Assembly: GCA_026826555.1 (NCBI GenBank)
Contig: JAKSZT010054304.1
Location: 29,041,579-29,105,578 of the forward strand
From: Tolypeutes matacus
Taxonomy: Eukaryota > Chordata > Mammalia > Cingulata > Chlamyphoridae
DNA length: 64,000 bases
Direction: 5' to 3'
Shown: in pieces, positions 36,445 through 47,359 of the stretch
Layout: every line of letters begins with the position of its first letter
Position numbering within the stretch: the first letter of the stretch is position 1
Made by a program: the position numbers and the translations under genes
Notes under the pieces: generated by a model
Told to the model about the DNA's origin: nothing
What the model saw: the letters and a program-made list of their open reading frames with translations, nothing else
Database searches by the model: none

Positions 36445-38005
36445 ACATTGATCATTTTGATCATTTAATTAATCAAGTGAACATTTGGTGAGTTTGATTT
36501 ATATGATGCATATTTTTAATACTTGTTAATAAAAACAAATAGTGTGTTCTTGTTTCTGTCTTACATGTAAACTGTCAACTGATTTATGTGTCAGTGAGGT
36601 TTGTAAGTATATCATGTATTTCTTTTAATGTTCTTTCAATAACTGCTAGAATCTTGTATAGAGTATGTATCAAAAATAATTTCTCAAATGACAAATTTAG
36701 TAATTTCCTTGATTATAAACAAATATGGTTTTTAAAATGTTAATGAAACAAAAAATTAGGATTTTTTATTTATATTTTTTATAAAAGATTTCATTATTTC
36801 ATTATATTATATGCAACCTTTAAATCAATAAATGTCAAATGGCACTAGAATCATTCATTACATATAGTGCTAATGTTATTTTTAAAACTAGTAATTCAGG
36901 ATATCTTTTTCTTAGTCTTCCCATTTTCTCATTTGTTACCATTTTGCATTTGGTGGAAAGTGAGGTGAAGTTATGAAGTGATTTATTATTCCAATTTAAT
37001 AAAACAGAATATATACCCACAAAAAGTAGTGTGAAGTGTTAACACAGATTGTCTCTACTTTATGGGAAGAGTGGATAAAGATTGATTTTTCATTTTGTAG
37101 ATTTAATATGGTTTAAATTTTTATTTTTAAATTGGCTTCATGGATGAAATTAATATAAGACTAAGAGATAGGGCTAGGATAGGAGAGCCTAGTCTGAAAT
37201 CCTGAGATACTCAGGACTTCACACTATGAGGTTAATTCGATAATATTTTGGAAGAAAACTATTAAACACTATTAATTATTAAAAATACAAAAGTTTTCTT
37301 CAGGAATGAAGATAATCAACTTCATGGATATTTAGCACAAGCTTACTGTCAGAACCGGAATCACAGAAACAATGATGTCAAGAGTTTTAATGTGAAGCAT
37401 GTAGTTACTTATCCTTATGGATGTATTGTTCCATTGGATTAATGAATGATCTCTTTAAAAAGGAGAGAAGAATGGGCCAAAGCACTTGAATTCAAATATT
37501 TTACTAAAACCAATCTTGGGTTATTTGGTACATAAAGGAGAAGACATGGTACAAGCTGTCTCAGAAGCAAATGAAGAAAATAGACTTGAACAAAAATAAG
37601 ACTAACATGATAATTGTTGAATAAAAATAAATAGGTGATTATTAAATTATCACTCATGTATGATTTTAAATAGGAACACATTTTTCTTTTGTTATGAGAA
37701 ATACATAATTGGGAATATTTTGTTTTAGAAACACTGTTTATTCCATTGAGTGATGTAGTATTCTCAAAAGGAAAAGCCTGTGAAAAACTCTTAAAAACCT
37801 AGATTTAAATGTATATGGAACCATAAGGAAGCCTGTCCAATAAAATACACAGAAAAATAAGAGTAGGTGAAATTACCATTTTCAGGAGCTAAATAGTAGC
37901 ATTTTCTCTATTGGAGAAGTTTTATGATTCTAATTAATGCTTTTGTTTGTTTAACCAGTGCAAAAATGACATGGCATCTATAATTTTCCATGTATGCCTT
38001 GAGAA
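36445..38005. other. AT-rich, unassigned
   Basis: No repeat or gene recognised. Open frames up to 80 codons (37,439-37,681, minus) lack motifs. Confidence 0.3.
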
Positions 38006-38009
38006 TCAT

Positions 38010-38275
38010 CTCAAGCACATAACTTTCCTTCAGTTATTTTATGAACCTCAGATTTAAGGTAGTCCACATCATCTCTGTGTGGATCATTTCTTTCTTGTTG
38101 TTCTTGTACTTAATGACTCTCTCTATGCAGCACAAAACAAAGTGTTGTTGGCAACCACATATTTTCTCTAGTTTATTTATGGTTCTGGAAGGGACCTTAA
38201 ATGTCAAATCCAACACAACCATAGTCACTTAAAGATGAGAAAAGTGAGATCCAGGGTTTTAAAGGGCTTCTCCAA
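38010..38275 (+). repeat. Possible ancient mammal-wide repeat (MIR/L2-like)
   Basis: The block GTTCTGGAAGGGACCTTAAA (38,181-38,200), then TCAAATCCAACAC and AAGATGAGAAAAGTGAG (38,232-38,248), resembles a well-known ancient repeat phrase in mammals. The subfamily is not clear to me. Confidence 0.4.
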
Positions 38276-38484
38276 GTGCTCCTTGTTCTTTGTTAAATGT
38301 ATTTTGAATTGCTGCAAGATACATTGGATAAATTCAGAGCTAAAATTAATATATATAAGGCCCTAAATTATTTACATTGATGAGATTAAACAAAAAATGT
38401 GCAAAAGTAAAATCATCATTAATATCACAAAATTAATTGAGATGGAAAAGAAATGTAGAATCAATTAATTAAAAAATCTTACTG

Positions 38485-38570
38485 CATAGATGTTAAAACT
38501 GAACCTAGGAGATGTTAAATGATTGTTTCAGAAACACATAGTTGATAGAAATTCTAAAATTATAATCAGA
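38485..38570 (+). mobile_element. MIR fragment
   Basis: GATGTTAAAACTGAACCTAG (38,487-38,506) followed by GAGATGTTAAATGATTGTTT and AGAAACACATAGTTGATAG follows the MIR core wording (AAACTGAGG..., then TTAAGTGACTTG..., then CACACAGCTAGTA). Confidence 0.5.
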
Positions 38571-39293
38571 ATATATTTTGCTATGTTTGCTATTCTTTGT
38601 ACCCCAAGATAACAGGACATATCAATTCAATACTCTGAATTTCTAATTTTTTTAGTTTGATCTTTCTGATAATTGTGTTTAATCATAAAACAATATCAAG
38701 AAATAACTATTATTCCATTACAAATCCAAGCTATTTTTCTGGAAAGAAAAGAAGATACTTCATATTTGGATTTCAAGAAGAAATGTTAAATTTTCTTTAT
38801 AAGGCTCATTTTCAAACAACAAAATTGGCCAGTCGGTGAAGGTGACATCATACTCTAATAAATTAATTATTAACAGTAAAAAGATTTTAATCATCTAAAT
38901 TTGTAGGGCAACATGCATATAATGTATTTTAAAAAAGACATTTGTAATTTTAAACATGGCAAATAAAGCATAACCAATTTCTACAAGTTATAAAGCAGGT
39001 GATCTTAATGCAAATATACTGAAATCGTTCAACACATCTGGTGTTTTAAGTGCAAAGTCACTGAGCAAGTAATCACACTAAGACCTCCAACTGAGATACA
39101 AGCTTATAGAAAGATATAAGTAAGCATCCCTCAATGTTCTCCCAAAGAAGAGAATGGAGATGATCCAAATAATAACACTGTAGGTAGCATAGTATAAGAA
39201 GGAAAGACGTTAGTAGAAGGCGTAAGAAAAATGGCCAGGGATATTGGTAAAACTTGGGAAGTATGAGTTTTGACTCATTCCGTTTTTAGGTAG

Positions 39294-39669
39294 TGTGGTA
39301 GGTTGAATTATGTACCCTAACAAACATGGTTTCAATCTTAATACACATTCCTGGGTAATGTTAACCCACTGTAAATAGGACCTCTTGAATTTATTTTTAT
39401 TTACAGTGTGGCCCAATTGAATGAAGGCGGATAGGTCTTAATCTGGATTATTGGAGGCCTTATAAAGACCTCTCAGAAGTCACAGGAGTGAGTAAGGAAA
39501 GGATATCACTTGTTAGGCAAAAATTCAAACCAAGAAACCCCAAGGATTGAGGCAATTCATCACCGGAGTGCTAATGACCCCAGAAGGAAGCAAACCTTCA
39601 AGCCTCTGAAATCAGGAGACAATAAATTCCCATTGTGGTATTTGCCATGGCAGGCTGGCAAACTGACAC
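39294..39669 (+). mobile_element. MaLR-like LTR
   Basis: Starts TGTGGTAGGTTGAATTATGT, then GGACCTCTTGAATTTATTTT, GTGTGGCCCAATTGAATGAA, a TTATAAAGACC block and GCAAACCTTCAAGCCTCTGA. It ends with AATAAATTCCCATTGTGG and TGGCAAACTGACA. It is a relative of 42,043-42,498 with a more diverged 5' half. No target duplication was identified. Confidence 0.6.
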
Positions 39670-39837
39670 GGGTGGGCTGAATATTTGCAGGTATATAATT
39701 TGTTAAACTTTTGCAGGAATCAGAGGAAGAAATTATATTATTTCTGTGTTAACACTTAATGGATTTTAAAAATTTATTTTCAGAGATTCCCTTAATATCA
39801 TTTAATCCTTGTTTTTTTTTGTCTTTTTTCAGTTCTT

Positions 39838-39945
39838 TCAGACTTCCTCTTCCTCCCTTCCTTATTTTGCTCCTTCCCTCCTTCCTTCCCTCCCTCCCTC
39901 CCTTCTTTCTTTCCTTTCTTCCTTGCTTCTTTTCTTCCCATCAAA
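39838..39945. repeat. CCTT/CTTT-rich polypyrimidine tract
   Basis: About 100 bases of C and T with very few purines, dominated by TTCC and TCCC units. The Ser/Phe/Leu-Pro-rich 95-codon frame across it (39,759-40,046) is a by-product. Confidence 0.9.
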
Positions 39946-40244
39946 CACCAACAGTATTCACTGACAGATATTCTCCAAACTTTGAAAATGTCTGTTCAAT
40001 TGTATTTATTTCAAGTTGCCAGATAAAATGCAGGATGCTTAGTTAAATTTGAATTTCAGATAAACAATGTATCAATTTTTATTTCAAAGATATGCCATAA
40101 AATATAGCTTACTATTCTATATTTTTATTTGCTAATTTGTCAATCCTAATTTATTGGATCTATTAATTGCTTGTGTGAAATAATAATAATGATAAGGCAC
40201 AGTTTCAGGCACATGATTTTTGTTCCCTCAAATATGAGTTGGTT

Positions 40245-40385
40245 GGAATAGTGAAATTGAAATTTAAAGCCAAATAGTACTGGTTTGGATAATTACTGTG
40301 TGATTCTGGTCAATAATATTACCTCTTCAGGTTCAGTTTTATCAATTCAAATATAGCAATAGCAATATTAAAACTTCAGAAGCTT
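40245..40385 (+). mobile_element. MIR fragment
   Basis: ATTACTGTGTGATTCTGGTC (40,291-40,310), then ATTACCTCTTCAGGTTCAGT and TTATCAATTCAAATATAGCA, corresponds to the 5' half of MIR (CTGTGTGACCTTGGGC..., CCTCAGTTTCC..., TGTAAAATGG...). Confidence 0.55.
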
Positions 40386-41154
40386 GTTGTTAATGTTATA
40401 TACAAGTAAGTGACAAAAGACATATATTAATAAAATCATACCAGTTTTGTTTCTAAGATATTAATTTCAAAAATGAAATTAAATAACATAAAATGAAATC
40501 AATTCCCTCAAGACACTAAGATAACAAATCTTGGTCATTTGAAAATTCATCCATTTATTTCAAAGTCAGAGAAATTACTATAAGGTCATTCATTAATTTG
40601 TTTAATCCCTCAATTAATGAGGAAGGAAGGAGTCTGCATATGAGTCTTCAAAATGTAAGTGAAAGTCTGGAAAGCTAAGAAATATTTTGAAGAACATTCT
40701 GTAAAAGTAGACTAAACTGTCATTAAATACAAACTGGCCGGCCAAGTAGTTAAGTGTGAAAAAAAAACAACAACACAGAAATACTGATTGCCATAGATAT
40801 TAGTAAAGAACAATTTATTTACAAAGTGACAAGCCAGAGTCTACTACAAACCAGAGATTTTATTACAGCTATATCAGATAAGATTGTATATTGCAGTCTG
40901 CTTTCAAGGAGTTCACAATATATTCTTGGAGAAAAGAAATTTAATCCATCATTAAAAATCAAGATGGTAAATTATTCTTAAATTACAAAGGCAGTTTGTG
41001 TAGAAAATGATCCCTGAGTTTGGAGAGGGCATGAGGAAAGTGTCAATATCATGTGTAAATGTTACAATAAGTAAGTCTAATTCAAAAATGAAAGGTACAA
41101 AACATCAAGAGATAAAATTAGAGAGTCCATTAGGCCCAAGCAAAGAAGTGACAG

Positions 41155-41265
41155 TATAGTATAATTTTTAAGAACTCAGTCTGTAGCACTTGAGAGATCT
41201 GGATTTAAATCTTGATTTTGCCTCTTGTCCTTGGACAAATTTAAGCCATTGAATGATATATGTAA
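41155..41265 (+). mobile_element. MIR fragment
   Basis: The run TTAAGAACTCAGTCTGTAGC, GAGATCTGGATTTAAATCTT and GATTTTGCCTCTTGTCCTTGG matches the start of the MIR body (AGACTGCCTGGGTTCAAATCC and what follows). Confidence 0.6.
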
Positions 41266-42037
41266 GAAAAGAGAAAATATTTGGATAAAAGACATGTTAA
41301 ATAGGAATCACCTTATGCCATAAGGGTGAAGATAGGTATTGCTTAATGTACCAATGATGGGCCAAAGAATCTCAGAGTTTGGGTGACTGTGTAAGTTATG
41401 GTTCCATTATATGTACTAAGAAACATCTGAGATAAGCTAGGAGGAAAATTATGATTTTAATTTTTAACAATTTGAAAATTTCCTGGTATTTCTAGATAGT
41501 GATATGAAACTGACATTTGGTTTTTAAAATGGGAAGCTTGGGCAATGAACTCTTATCTAACAATGTAATTTGGAGTTTTATCAATAAATTCAGTGAGTGT
41601 TGAAACACTGAAAATAGATGAGAACCCTTTTTCCCCTTTCTCCCAGGATGAAGTATAAAGGAGAAATGCAGTATATAGGGAAAGAAAGTTTAGTAAATTA
41701 ATACTTTTTAAATGATGTGAAGCTCCTCCTTTTCCTCTTTGCCATCCCTTCTCTCTCTGAAAAATTCAATCTTAAACTCACTAAGTGCAGAAAAGGGTGT
41801 AGGCAACATCAGGAAGAGAGGAGTGTGGTGACATGAAGAGGAACAGGAGGCCAAATCTGAGAGTAAGAGAGAGAACAATGGACATAAGGTATTCACTCAA
41901 CCCTGAGGACCCAGACTGTCATCGGTGTTATAAACCAAGCAGTGTGAGATGCGTGGGTGGTTGACTGTCCATGAAGTGTTGTGATGGCCGGATGCAAGGA
42001 GTCAGAGCCCAAGAATGATAATGAGGCCATGTTCATA

Positions 42038-42042
42038 GATGG
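42038..42042 (+). repeat. Target-site duplication, left copy (solo LTR)
   Basis: GATGG, repeated exactly at 42,499-42,503. Confidence 0.8.
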
Positions 42043-42498
42043 TGTGATGGTTTGAAATTGTATTTACCTCAGAAAATCAGGTCCTTAAAGCTAATCCATT
42101 CCTATGGGTGTATACCTTTTATAAGTAGGTCTTTTTGATTAGATAACTTCAGTTAAGGTATAGCCCAGGGTGTGTCTTAATCCTTTTACTAGAATCCTTT
42201 ATAAATAGGATGAATATGGAAGAAGAGAACAAAAGCCACAGAAGCAGGAAGCTGAAAGTAATAAAACTCAGAAGAGAAGGGAAAGACCAGCAGATACCAC
42301 TATGTGCCTTGCCATGTGGCAGAGGAGTCCAGGATGACCAACAGCCAGTCTTCTGGAAGTAAGCATCAACTTTGATGATGACTTTATTCATACATTTTCA
42401 TGGCTTCCAAACTGTAAATAAGTAAGCAAATAAATCACCATAGTTAAATCCAATGCATTTTATGGTATCTGTTTTCAGCAGCTTAGCAATCTAAACCA
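42043..42498 (+). mobile_element. Solo MaLR-like LTR with perfect 5-bp duplication
   Basis: 456 bp, starting TGTGATGGTTTGAAATTG and ending CAATCTAAACCA (TG...CA), flanked by exact GATGG copies. A 5-bp duplication is the rule for ERVL/MaLR integration. Internal landmarks in order: GATTAGATAACTTCAGTTAA, GGTGTGTCTTAATCC, CTTTATAAATAGGATGAA (candidate TATA region near 42,200), GCCTTGCCATGTGGCAGAGG, and AATAAATCACC followed by the end block. It serves as the reference copy for the related LTRs in this window. The duplicated flank indicates that the provirus collapsed to a single LTR by recombination. Confidence 0.8.
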
Positions 42499-42503
42499 GA
42501 TGG
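42499..42503 (+). repeat. Target-site duplication, right copy (solo LTR)
   Basis: GATGG directly after the CA end of the LTR. Confidence 0.8.
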
Positions 42504-42504
42504 G

Positions 42505-44020
42505 TACACTTACTCTTTGTATCTGTGTAGGCTATATAGAGTGGAGTCAAGAGCTTAGTTTTGGGTGTCAGTGTCCAGGTGGGATGAGAAGGGCATCCTT
42601 TGTTGGGGGCATTCATGGTCTGAGAGAGGTGAAGAGAATATGCATGTACATTGAAGGGTGGCAGAGGAAAAATGCAGGAAGGGACACTCCCAAATGAAGG
42701 TGGCTTGGCACAGGTTGTCAGACCCTGAATGTGGTAAAGATGGCTTATATGAAGAGACCTAGCCATCATGGTGTCAGAACCCAAAAAGAAGGTGGAAGGA
42801 ACCTATATATGATATAAGTGCAAAAAAATGGATATAAAATACTTACAATATAAATGTGCATGTTTATGTGTATCTGCCTATATATATTCATATATTTATA
42901 TTTATACATTATATTACATATTTATATTCATATTATTTAGCTCTGTCTGCAGAGAAGGCCTGATAGCACTGACATTCCAATAGCAATGAGCATATCTTTC
43001 ACACAGATCTTGGCTTCTAAATACTATTATCTACCAAAAGAAACTAGGGCTTCATTGAGAAATGGCTGATTTTAGGACTGAGGCCTGGAAAAAATAAAAA
43101 AATTTGTGGAATATATTGTTTTTCTAAAAGCAAGGAAAGGCTCAAATGGGCACAGCTTGAAGTATACTCCCATTTGTTAAATCTGAGAAAACTTGAGCAG
43201 CAAATAATTAACGATGGCAACAAATCATAATCTATTTGTCAAAACTCTCAGGAGAAAACTCTCATAGAATTCTATAAGTGCATTTCAAGCAATTTATATG
43301 ATAAATTAGAAAAATATGCCCATGGACAGATATCAATATTTGGCAGTAATTATCAGTGTTAAGACATTTTCAAAGATGAAATATTTGAGATTATCATTAC
43401 AGATCAACATTAACAGGACTTACAGTAAATTTTGAAGATAAAGAATGCCAACTAGGAATCCTAATTAAGCAAAATACTATTGCCCCCTAAACAATTTATT
43501 TTTAGTGGATCTGTATTTCATATACTTAATTATTACTAATTATAATTTTAATTTATTCAATAAAAAATTATGGAAATCTGTTTAAATAAGTTCCTTACAC
43601 AAAATGTTTGCCAAAACCTGTTCTAAGGTAATTATATATTTTGGAAGGTACTGGTTATTTTACAAGATCAAATTGCAATTGTGCAAATGTATATTATTTA
43701 TTTCATTTCCTAATCCAAAAATGCCAAAGAAAAAAATGTCTGATTGTATTGGAGTTTAAACAAACCATTACCTATCAGCATGCTCTCATAAAGTTATAAT
43801 AATTTACCTCTATAGTTGTAATTGATCTGTTACATTTTAATTCCCAGTAAAATGAAAGCCCATTGAATGTCAGTGGCTGTATGGAGATAATGTAGTAAGA
43901 AAGTAGGAGAAAAGTAATTGAAAGTGGATAGAGGTGTTGCTACTCTGACTATATTAAGCACATAAATGAGCCAATCCTAATACCTATTGTGTACCAGCAC
44001 AAGATTCACAGTCAGAAGAT
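42505..44020. other. Non-coding, unassigned; AT-rich tract inside
   Basis: A TATATTTATAT-rich tract lies at about 42,865-42,935. The part 42,950-43,500 has a texture suggesting an old dispersed repeat that I cannot name. Minus-strand frame 42,491-42,784 (97 codons) has no recognisable domain. Confidence 0.3.
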
Positions 44021-44023
44021 ATT

Positions 44024-44845
44024 TGTGACAGTTTTAAAGCTGGGTGGTCCCCAGAAGATCATATCCTTAAAGCTAATCCATTCCTGTGCATGTAAACCAT
44101 TGTAAGAGGGACGGTTTTTTTTTTTAATATTTTTTATTTTTAAACATTTATACAAATTTATTTGTTGCAGTCTTGCTTGAAATTTCAGAAACTAGAAATA
44201 TTCAGAGTGTTCAATAATGAGGGTACTTTAAAAATAAAGAATATTCAAAATATGTAATAAAAAATAAATGCTCACTTTATCCTCATATCAAATATACTGT
44301 AAATAATATATATTTATATATCCATGTATTTGTGAATATTTACCTTTTACATGGCATTGATTTTTGAAACATATGGCATGGTTCAATTTTAGTCATAAAA
44401 TAAATTATATGAATTTTTGATTAAATTACTTTAGTTAAAGGCCTTTAATTAGATTGCATGACCCAGGGTGGATCTTAATGCTGTCATTGGAGTCCTGTAT
44501 AAATGGGAGAAACATGCAGAGATGCCGAGGAAAACTCCTAGAAGCTGAGAGGTAGGCCCTGGAAGTCAGAAGCTGAAATCAAGAATCATAGCAGCTGAGA
44601 GGAGGCTACAGAAGCTGGAAACTGAAAGCAATGAGCCCTGCAGGAGAGGGGAAAGATGAGTAGACACCACCATGTACCTGATTGCCGACAGCTGCAGCTC
44701 TGGGAGAAAGCATCTTCTGATGATGCCTTGATTTGGACACTTTCCTCACCCTTGGAATTGTAAACTTGCAAGCCAATAAACCCCCATTGTAAAAGCCAAT
44801 CTATTTCTGGTTTACTGCCTTGGCAGCCTTTAGCAAACTAAGACA
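44024..44845 (+). mobile_element. MaLR-like LTR split by an insertion
   Basis: The left part, 44,024-44,114, starts TGTGACAGTTTTAAAG and carries AAAGCTAATCCATTCCTGTG, nearly identical to 42,089-42,108. The right part, 44,419-44,845, resumes with TTAAATTACTTTAGTTAAAG and runs through GGTGGATCTTAATGCTGTCA to AATAAACCCCCATTG and a CTAAGACA end. The two parts join exactly where the LTR at 42,043-42,498 is continuous, so 44,115-44,418 is a later insertion. The right part also has an extra AGAAGCTGAGAGG-type repetition (44,535-44,615). Confidence 0.7.
44115..44418 (-). mobile_element. Candidate retrocopied RNA 3' end inserted in an LTR
   Basis: About 300 bp of AT-rich DNA interrupting the LTR. On the plus strand it begins with an 11-T run (44,115-44,125). 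On the minus strand it therefore ends in poly-A, preceded within 20-35 bases by AAATAAATTTG and AAAAATAAAAAATA, possible polyadenylation signals. It shows no SINE or recognised L1 3' UTR wording, so it could be a 5'-truncated processed mRNA copy or an unrecognised L1 3' end. No clear target duplication is visible because both borders are T-rich. Confidence 0.5.
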
Positions 44846-45119
44846 AAGTCGTTATCATCATATTTACTGAACGGATATTTGATAAGTCATTTTCTAATAT
44901 CAAGTGTACTTACCATGATAAGCACGTGTTCCTAGACATAAAACTGCATATTTGTCTACACCATTTACAATTCTCAGTCTCTTCATTATACTTTCCATAA
45001 TGTTTAGAATCTATGCAGTGAATTTATGAAATTAATTCATATTGTGCTAATTCATGTCAATTAAAATGTATAAAACTTTTCAGGTAATTTCCCTATTTTT
45101 TTAAAAAATAGATAATATA

Positions 45120-45613
45120 CAGTTATCCTTACCACATTGCAAGGGTTGGAGGTGCAGAGCCCCTGTGATCTGGAAAACACAAGCAAAAATTTTTGGCCCT
45201 CTCTTCATATAAGAGAATAAGTCTGATTTTTTTTCTTTTTCTTTTTCTTTTATGGGGTGTTTACAGTAACTTACTGTGAAATTTGTCTTAAGTATTGTGT
45301 CATCGGCTGTATTTAGGTTAATGTTGAGTAAAAATACTGCATGAAAAAGAAATAAAAAATACAAAATAAATATGAAAATTTAAAAAAATGAAATAAATTT
45401 AAGAAGACTAGTACTGAACATACTGCATATACAACAAACCATTTTAAAAAATAACATTTGAAATTCCCTAAACTTTTTCGGTGTCATCTGCTGGCCTTTG
45501 TGTATCATCTGAGGCTTATGCAAATCTCCCCAAATTCCCAGTTAATTTTTTGCCCTGGCCAGTGATATACCAAAACTGCAATGGGGAAAGTCACCGCGTG
45601 GAAGGGATAACTG
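45120..45613. mobile_element. Non-autonomous Tigger/mariner-like DNA transposon
   Basis: 494 bp bounded by CAGTTATCC (45,120-45,128) and its exact reverse complement GGATAACTG (45,605-45,613). The inverted match extends imperfectly to about 16 bp. The left flank is TA. The right flank is CA, compatible with a TA duplication hit by one substitution. The interior contains remnants of a CpG-rich consensus (for example GGAAAGTCACCGCGTGG near the right end), a poly-pyrimidine patch at 45,228-45,252 and no transposase. Ends starting CAGT with TA targets are typical of pogo/Tigger elements of eutherian mammals. The 87-codon minus-strand frame inside has no transposase motif. Confidence 0.75.
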
Positions 45614-45659
45614 CAGTAACATGACACTCTATGAACTTTGCATTCTAGTACACCTGGCA

Positions 45660-45800
45660 TTTAATCTCTATTGTTCTTAATAAAATGTATAAATTTGTTT
45701 TTATCTATAAAATTAGAATTAAATACCTTCTTTATTATACTGTAGTTTTGGTTAAATGAAGCAATATATTTAAAGGACCTAGAGTAATGATGATATTAAA
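45660..45800 (+). mobile_element. Possible MIR fragment
   Basis: GTTTTTATCTATAAAATTAGAATTAAATACC followed by GGTTAAATGAAGCAATATATTTAAAGGACCTAGAGTAATG follows the MIR 5'-to-core wording (TCATCTGTAAAATGGG..., GATTAAATGA..., AAGCGCTTAGAACAGTG). It is strongly decayed. Confidence 0.45.
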
Positions 45801-45809
45801 ACAGCTTCT

Positions 45810-47085
45810 CATATCTAATATTTTCAGTGATCTTTTTCTTCATCTTGTGCTTACTATATTTTTTGTCATATTTTTCCTTTAATTTTCTTCCTTCCACCTT
45901 GATTTTTATAAAACCCATGTTCACTTCCCTTACTTTGTTCTGATTAAATAGCTTCCTTTTTGTTTCCCCAAATTTTAGATTTATAGATGATCTGCTATAT
46001 ATACAAAGAGACCTTCTTGAAAGTAAAAATGTGTAACATGAGAGATGAAATGTGGAAGAAAATGTGTCAATGTTGCCATTTGCCTTAACTGATGAGAAAA
46101 ATGCAAGTATGAACAATTCATGATTCAAAATGAGAAGTTAATGAGTAAATTGCCTAAGGACAAAGAAGTAATTTGACAAATAAGAAATGTACTATGTTTT
46201 CAAAGACAAAGCCCTAATAATTATCAATTATGCTTATACAAGTAACTTGAATTAAGTAAATTGGAAAAAAAATTATATATTGCTGTCATAAAATATTAAA
46301 CAGAGCATAAAGGATAAAGAAAATTGACTTTATAATCAATATGGAGACTACATGTCCCTAAGAAACTTTCTTAACATGAAAGAATAGATGAGTTGGAGGC
46401 AGAGATATAGAACAAGAAAGAAGTTATTTCTTCTAATATAATGCATTATAATATATATTCATGGAAGTTAAATTATGATTATTAAATAATTGAAGGAAAA
46501 TAATTTAAGTGTAAAAATATTTTGGGAATTTTTAAAACTTACCTTCCAGAAATGTAATAAACAGCAAAAAAGCAATGATGTAAGGCATAATTAGGGCTCA
46601 TGGGCCAAATTATGGGATATTTTTAAATAGTTATAAATATAAATAAGAAAAAGAATATGCAACAAAAACCATATGTAGCCCACAAGGCCTGGAATTATTT
46701 ATTATCTGGATTTTTACAGATTTTTTTCAGTGAATCATTTTATGTATTTCATGCAGTTTAGAAGAAGTATTAAAGTAGATAGTTTATGCTTAGACTCACT
46801 TAAAATGATGTTTATAACTTATTAAAATAAGAAACAAGTATAACAAAGAAGTTCCATTAATATTAATTCATACATTTATGATTATTATCTAAATTAGTTG
46901 GAAAATGAAATCTGACTGATGCATTCTTTAACACAAATTATTTACAAAATAGAAACCAATAACCTGAAAATTTGCACCCAGACTTTTCTTGGATTGTGGT
47001 TTCACTCGTGATGATTGTGGCAAATGTAGATACAAGCCATGGAGGTTCAAGACAACTGCTTATTCCCATGTAGGTTCTAAAAAAT
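45810..47085. other. AT-rich, unassigned
   Basis: A Lys-rich 110-codon minus-strand frame (45,796-46,128) is a product of A/T-rich composition. No transposon recognised. Confidence 0.3.
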
Positions 47086-47094
47086 AGCAAAAAT

Positions 47095-47200
47095 AAACAC
47101 AATAACAAAGATATTTATTGAGTATTCATTATGTGCTAGGCTGTTCTAAGAGTATCAAATAGATTATATAAGAACTTTAATAGGTTATCATGGGATCAAC
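47095..47200 (+). mobile_element. MIR fragment
   Basis: ATATTTATTGAGTATTCATTATGTGCTAGGCTGTTCTAAGAG (47,110-47,151) closely follows the MIR core (ATTTATTGAGC..., TACTATGTGCCAGGCACTGTTCTAAG). The rest fades out after about 50 bp. Confidence 0.8.
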
Positions 47201-47359
47201 CAGAATATAGCATTACCTGTCACAAGATACAGATTTTGACTTCAGAAAATATTATGTATTAAGATCATTTTATAAGGACAATCAAGACCCTTCTTTAAGT
47301 TCTCTAATTTGAGATGAAGTTTATTTTGGAGAATATTTAACTTTAAGCTACTGTATTTT

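Larger units (their letters stand above)
39950..42037. other. Non-coding between LTRs, mostly unassigned
   Basis: Apart from the two MIR pieces listed, I see only AT-rich unique-looking sequence. A minus-strand 62-codon frame (41,708-41,896) lies in a GA-rich patch and has no motif. Confidence 0.35.

Noticed and set aside
40729..40780. SINE-like fragment (GGCCGGCCAAGTAGTTAAGTG followed by an A-rich run)
   Set aside because: It resembles the start of tRNA-derived SINEs of other mammals, but the similarity is only about 20 bases and no B box follows.
45796..46128. 110-codon minus-strand frame with a Lys-rich end
   Set aside because: Composition follows the A/T-rich DNA. No start context, splice context or known motif supports a gene.
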